From Gynuella sunshinyii YC6258 (GTDB lineage Bacteria; Pseudomonadota; Gammaproteobacteria; Pseudomonadales; Natronospirillaceae), in assembly GCF_000940805.1 (NCBI RefSeq), contig NZ_CP007142.1:5432593-5496592 (forward strand): a DNA stretch of 64,000 nucleotides, written 5' to 3'. Below are positions 63,285 through 64,000 of the stretch, piece after piece; the stretch's first letter is position 1; every line of letters starts with the position of its first letter. The translations under genes and the position numbers were made by a program. The notes beneath the pieces are model-generated. The model was given only the letters and a program-made list of their open reading frames with translations. It was not told the origin of the DNA and ran no database searches.

Positions 63285-64000
63285 TCATGCGGTCAAATCA
63301 TGAAACTCCGTAATCAATAGTTGCTGCTCCAGCTGTTTAATGGTCTGAAAATCGCGTTCAACGGCTGCTGCATCGGGTCCGCACAAAACGATGTAACCCA
63401 GATCCAGGTTCGAGAACAGATCCTTGGTCTTTTCAACCCGATCACCATCCCGAATATTGATCACGCTGGTGTAATGGGTAGACAACGCCTGAGCCCGGTC
63501 AAGCACCGCTGTATTACTGACAATACCGGCTTCCCGCGCCACCAGAAAGGTAACGGTCAGATGTCGCAGCAACTGGAAATCCTGCGTCGGTAATTCGCCG
63601 TCACAGTGATACCGGGCAAGCCGGTCTAACTGACTGTCACCGGTCGCCACCCGGTTGTATCTGGCCTGACCGCCACCGTGAGGACGGGCGGCAATTTCAA
63701 TCAGCCGGATGCCCTCAGGTGTCAGCATCAGCTCCACATGACCCGCACCATGTCGAATGCCCAATGCGTCGAGCACCCCAAACGCGTATGCAATCAATGC
63801 GGTGTTATCCGGTGCTGACGGGGAAATCCATTCCATGGCATTGTAAACCGCCATATTGCCGCCGTTATCAATCTTGTGGTACCGGCAGATATCGGTAACG
63901 GTATGGTGGCCGGCAATACTGACGGTATCGACCACAAACTCATGGCCAGTGACGTATTGCTGCACCAGTACTTCATCATTCATCAGCCCAAGCCGGTTCT
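63285..64000 (-). CDS. ATP-grasp family ligase, C-terminal part (cut by window edge)
   Basis: The last 238 codons or so; the 5' part lies beyond the right edge. EVLVQQYVTGHEFVVDTVS, then FGVLDALGIRHGAGHVELML and IRLIEIAARPHGGGQARY form the ATP/metal site of the ATP-grasp fold, as in L-amino-acid ligases (BacD-type) and other carboxylate-amine ligases. A C-terminal domain follows. Such enzymes join a carboxylate to an amine or amino acid with ATP; the substrates are unknown. Confidence 0.82.
   Translation of the reverse strand, partial: NRLGLMNDEVLVQQYVTGHEFVVDTVSIAGHHTVTDICRYHKIDNGGNMAVYNAMEWISPSAPDNTALIAYAFGVLDALGIRHGAGHVELMLTPEGIRLIEIAARPHGGGQARYNRVATGDSQLDRLARYHCDGELPTQDFQLLRHLTVTFLVAREAGIVSNTAVLDRAQALSTHYTSVINIRDGDRVEKTKDLFSNLDLGYIVLCGPDAAAVERDFQTIKQLEQQLLITEFHDLTA

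Overview
The window looks like chromosome of a free-living gammaproteobacterium, probably marine or rhizosphere and of the Oceanospirillales/Saccharospirillaceae type (Gynuella-like). This placement is inference from gene content: trans-AT polyketide synthase, acyl-homoserine lactone signalling, a Pseudomonas che2-like chemosensory operon, a MoxR/DUF58 operon, a T6SS lipase effector and roughly 50 percent GC. No rRNA, tRNA or CRISPR was seen. About 60 genes are supported, including two cut by the window edges.

Region 1 (1-9.5 kb) is accessory DNA. A trans-AT PKS gene (KS-DH, running off the left edge) lies directly downstream of a luxI-type synthase. A 20-bp lux-box-like palindrome sits upstream of luxI. 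A divergent gene encodes a protein that reads as a RibD fold without its zinc ligands, and its end overlaps the end of a luxR gene. Then come about 2.3 kb with no convincing gene, holding a structured dispersed repeat, an orphan strong terminator and a ten-copy octamer repeat, followed by a DUF5519 gene and a GyrI-like gene broken by an in-frame TGA.

Region 2 (9.5-29 kb): a dCache chemoreceptor; an astacin-type lipoprotein protease flanked by two more copies of the dispersed repeat; a FIST-like protein; an Old Yellow Enzyme homologue; the six-gene RDD-SpoIIM-DUF4129-DUF4350-MoxR-DUF58 operon with 4-20 bp overlaps; small membrane proteins; a zinc-ribbon rhomboid; and trhO. A 141-bp MITE-like element lies near 24.3 kb.

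Region 3 (29-39 kb): a nine-gene chemosensory operon (MCP, cheY, STAS, cheA, HBM-type MCP, cheW, cheR, cheD, cheB) of the che2/F7 layout, then yceH. Region 4 (39-46 kb) is housekeeping: ycdX, a CvfB-like S1 protein, an AEC transporter, argS and an MsbA-like ABC exporter.

Region 5 (46-50.5 kb): a Tle1-like (DUF2235) lipase effector gene followed by three tandem DUF2931 lipoprotein genes, read as effector plus triplicated immunity. Region 6 (50.7-60.7 kb) is the most unusual part: a tightly overlapping minus-strand operon of class I HMG-CoA reductase, UbiA prenyltransferase, a rifampin-phosphotransferase-like dikinase, a BtaA-like aminocarboxypropyl transferase, a double-length dolichol/phytol-kinase-like membrane protein, a GNAT and an AMP-forming ligase. 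It reads as a pathway building an unknown lipid or isoprenoid conjugate. Region 7 (61-64 kb): dCMP deaminase, GIY-YIG protein, a double-HTH regulator and a partial ATP-grasp gene.
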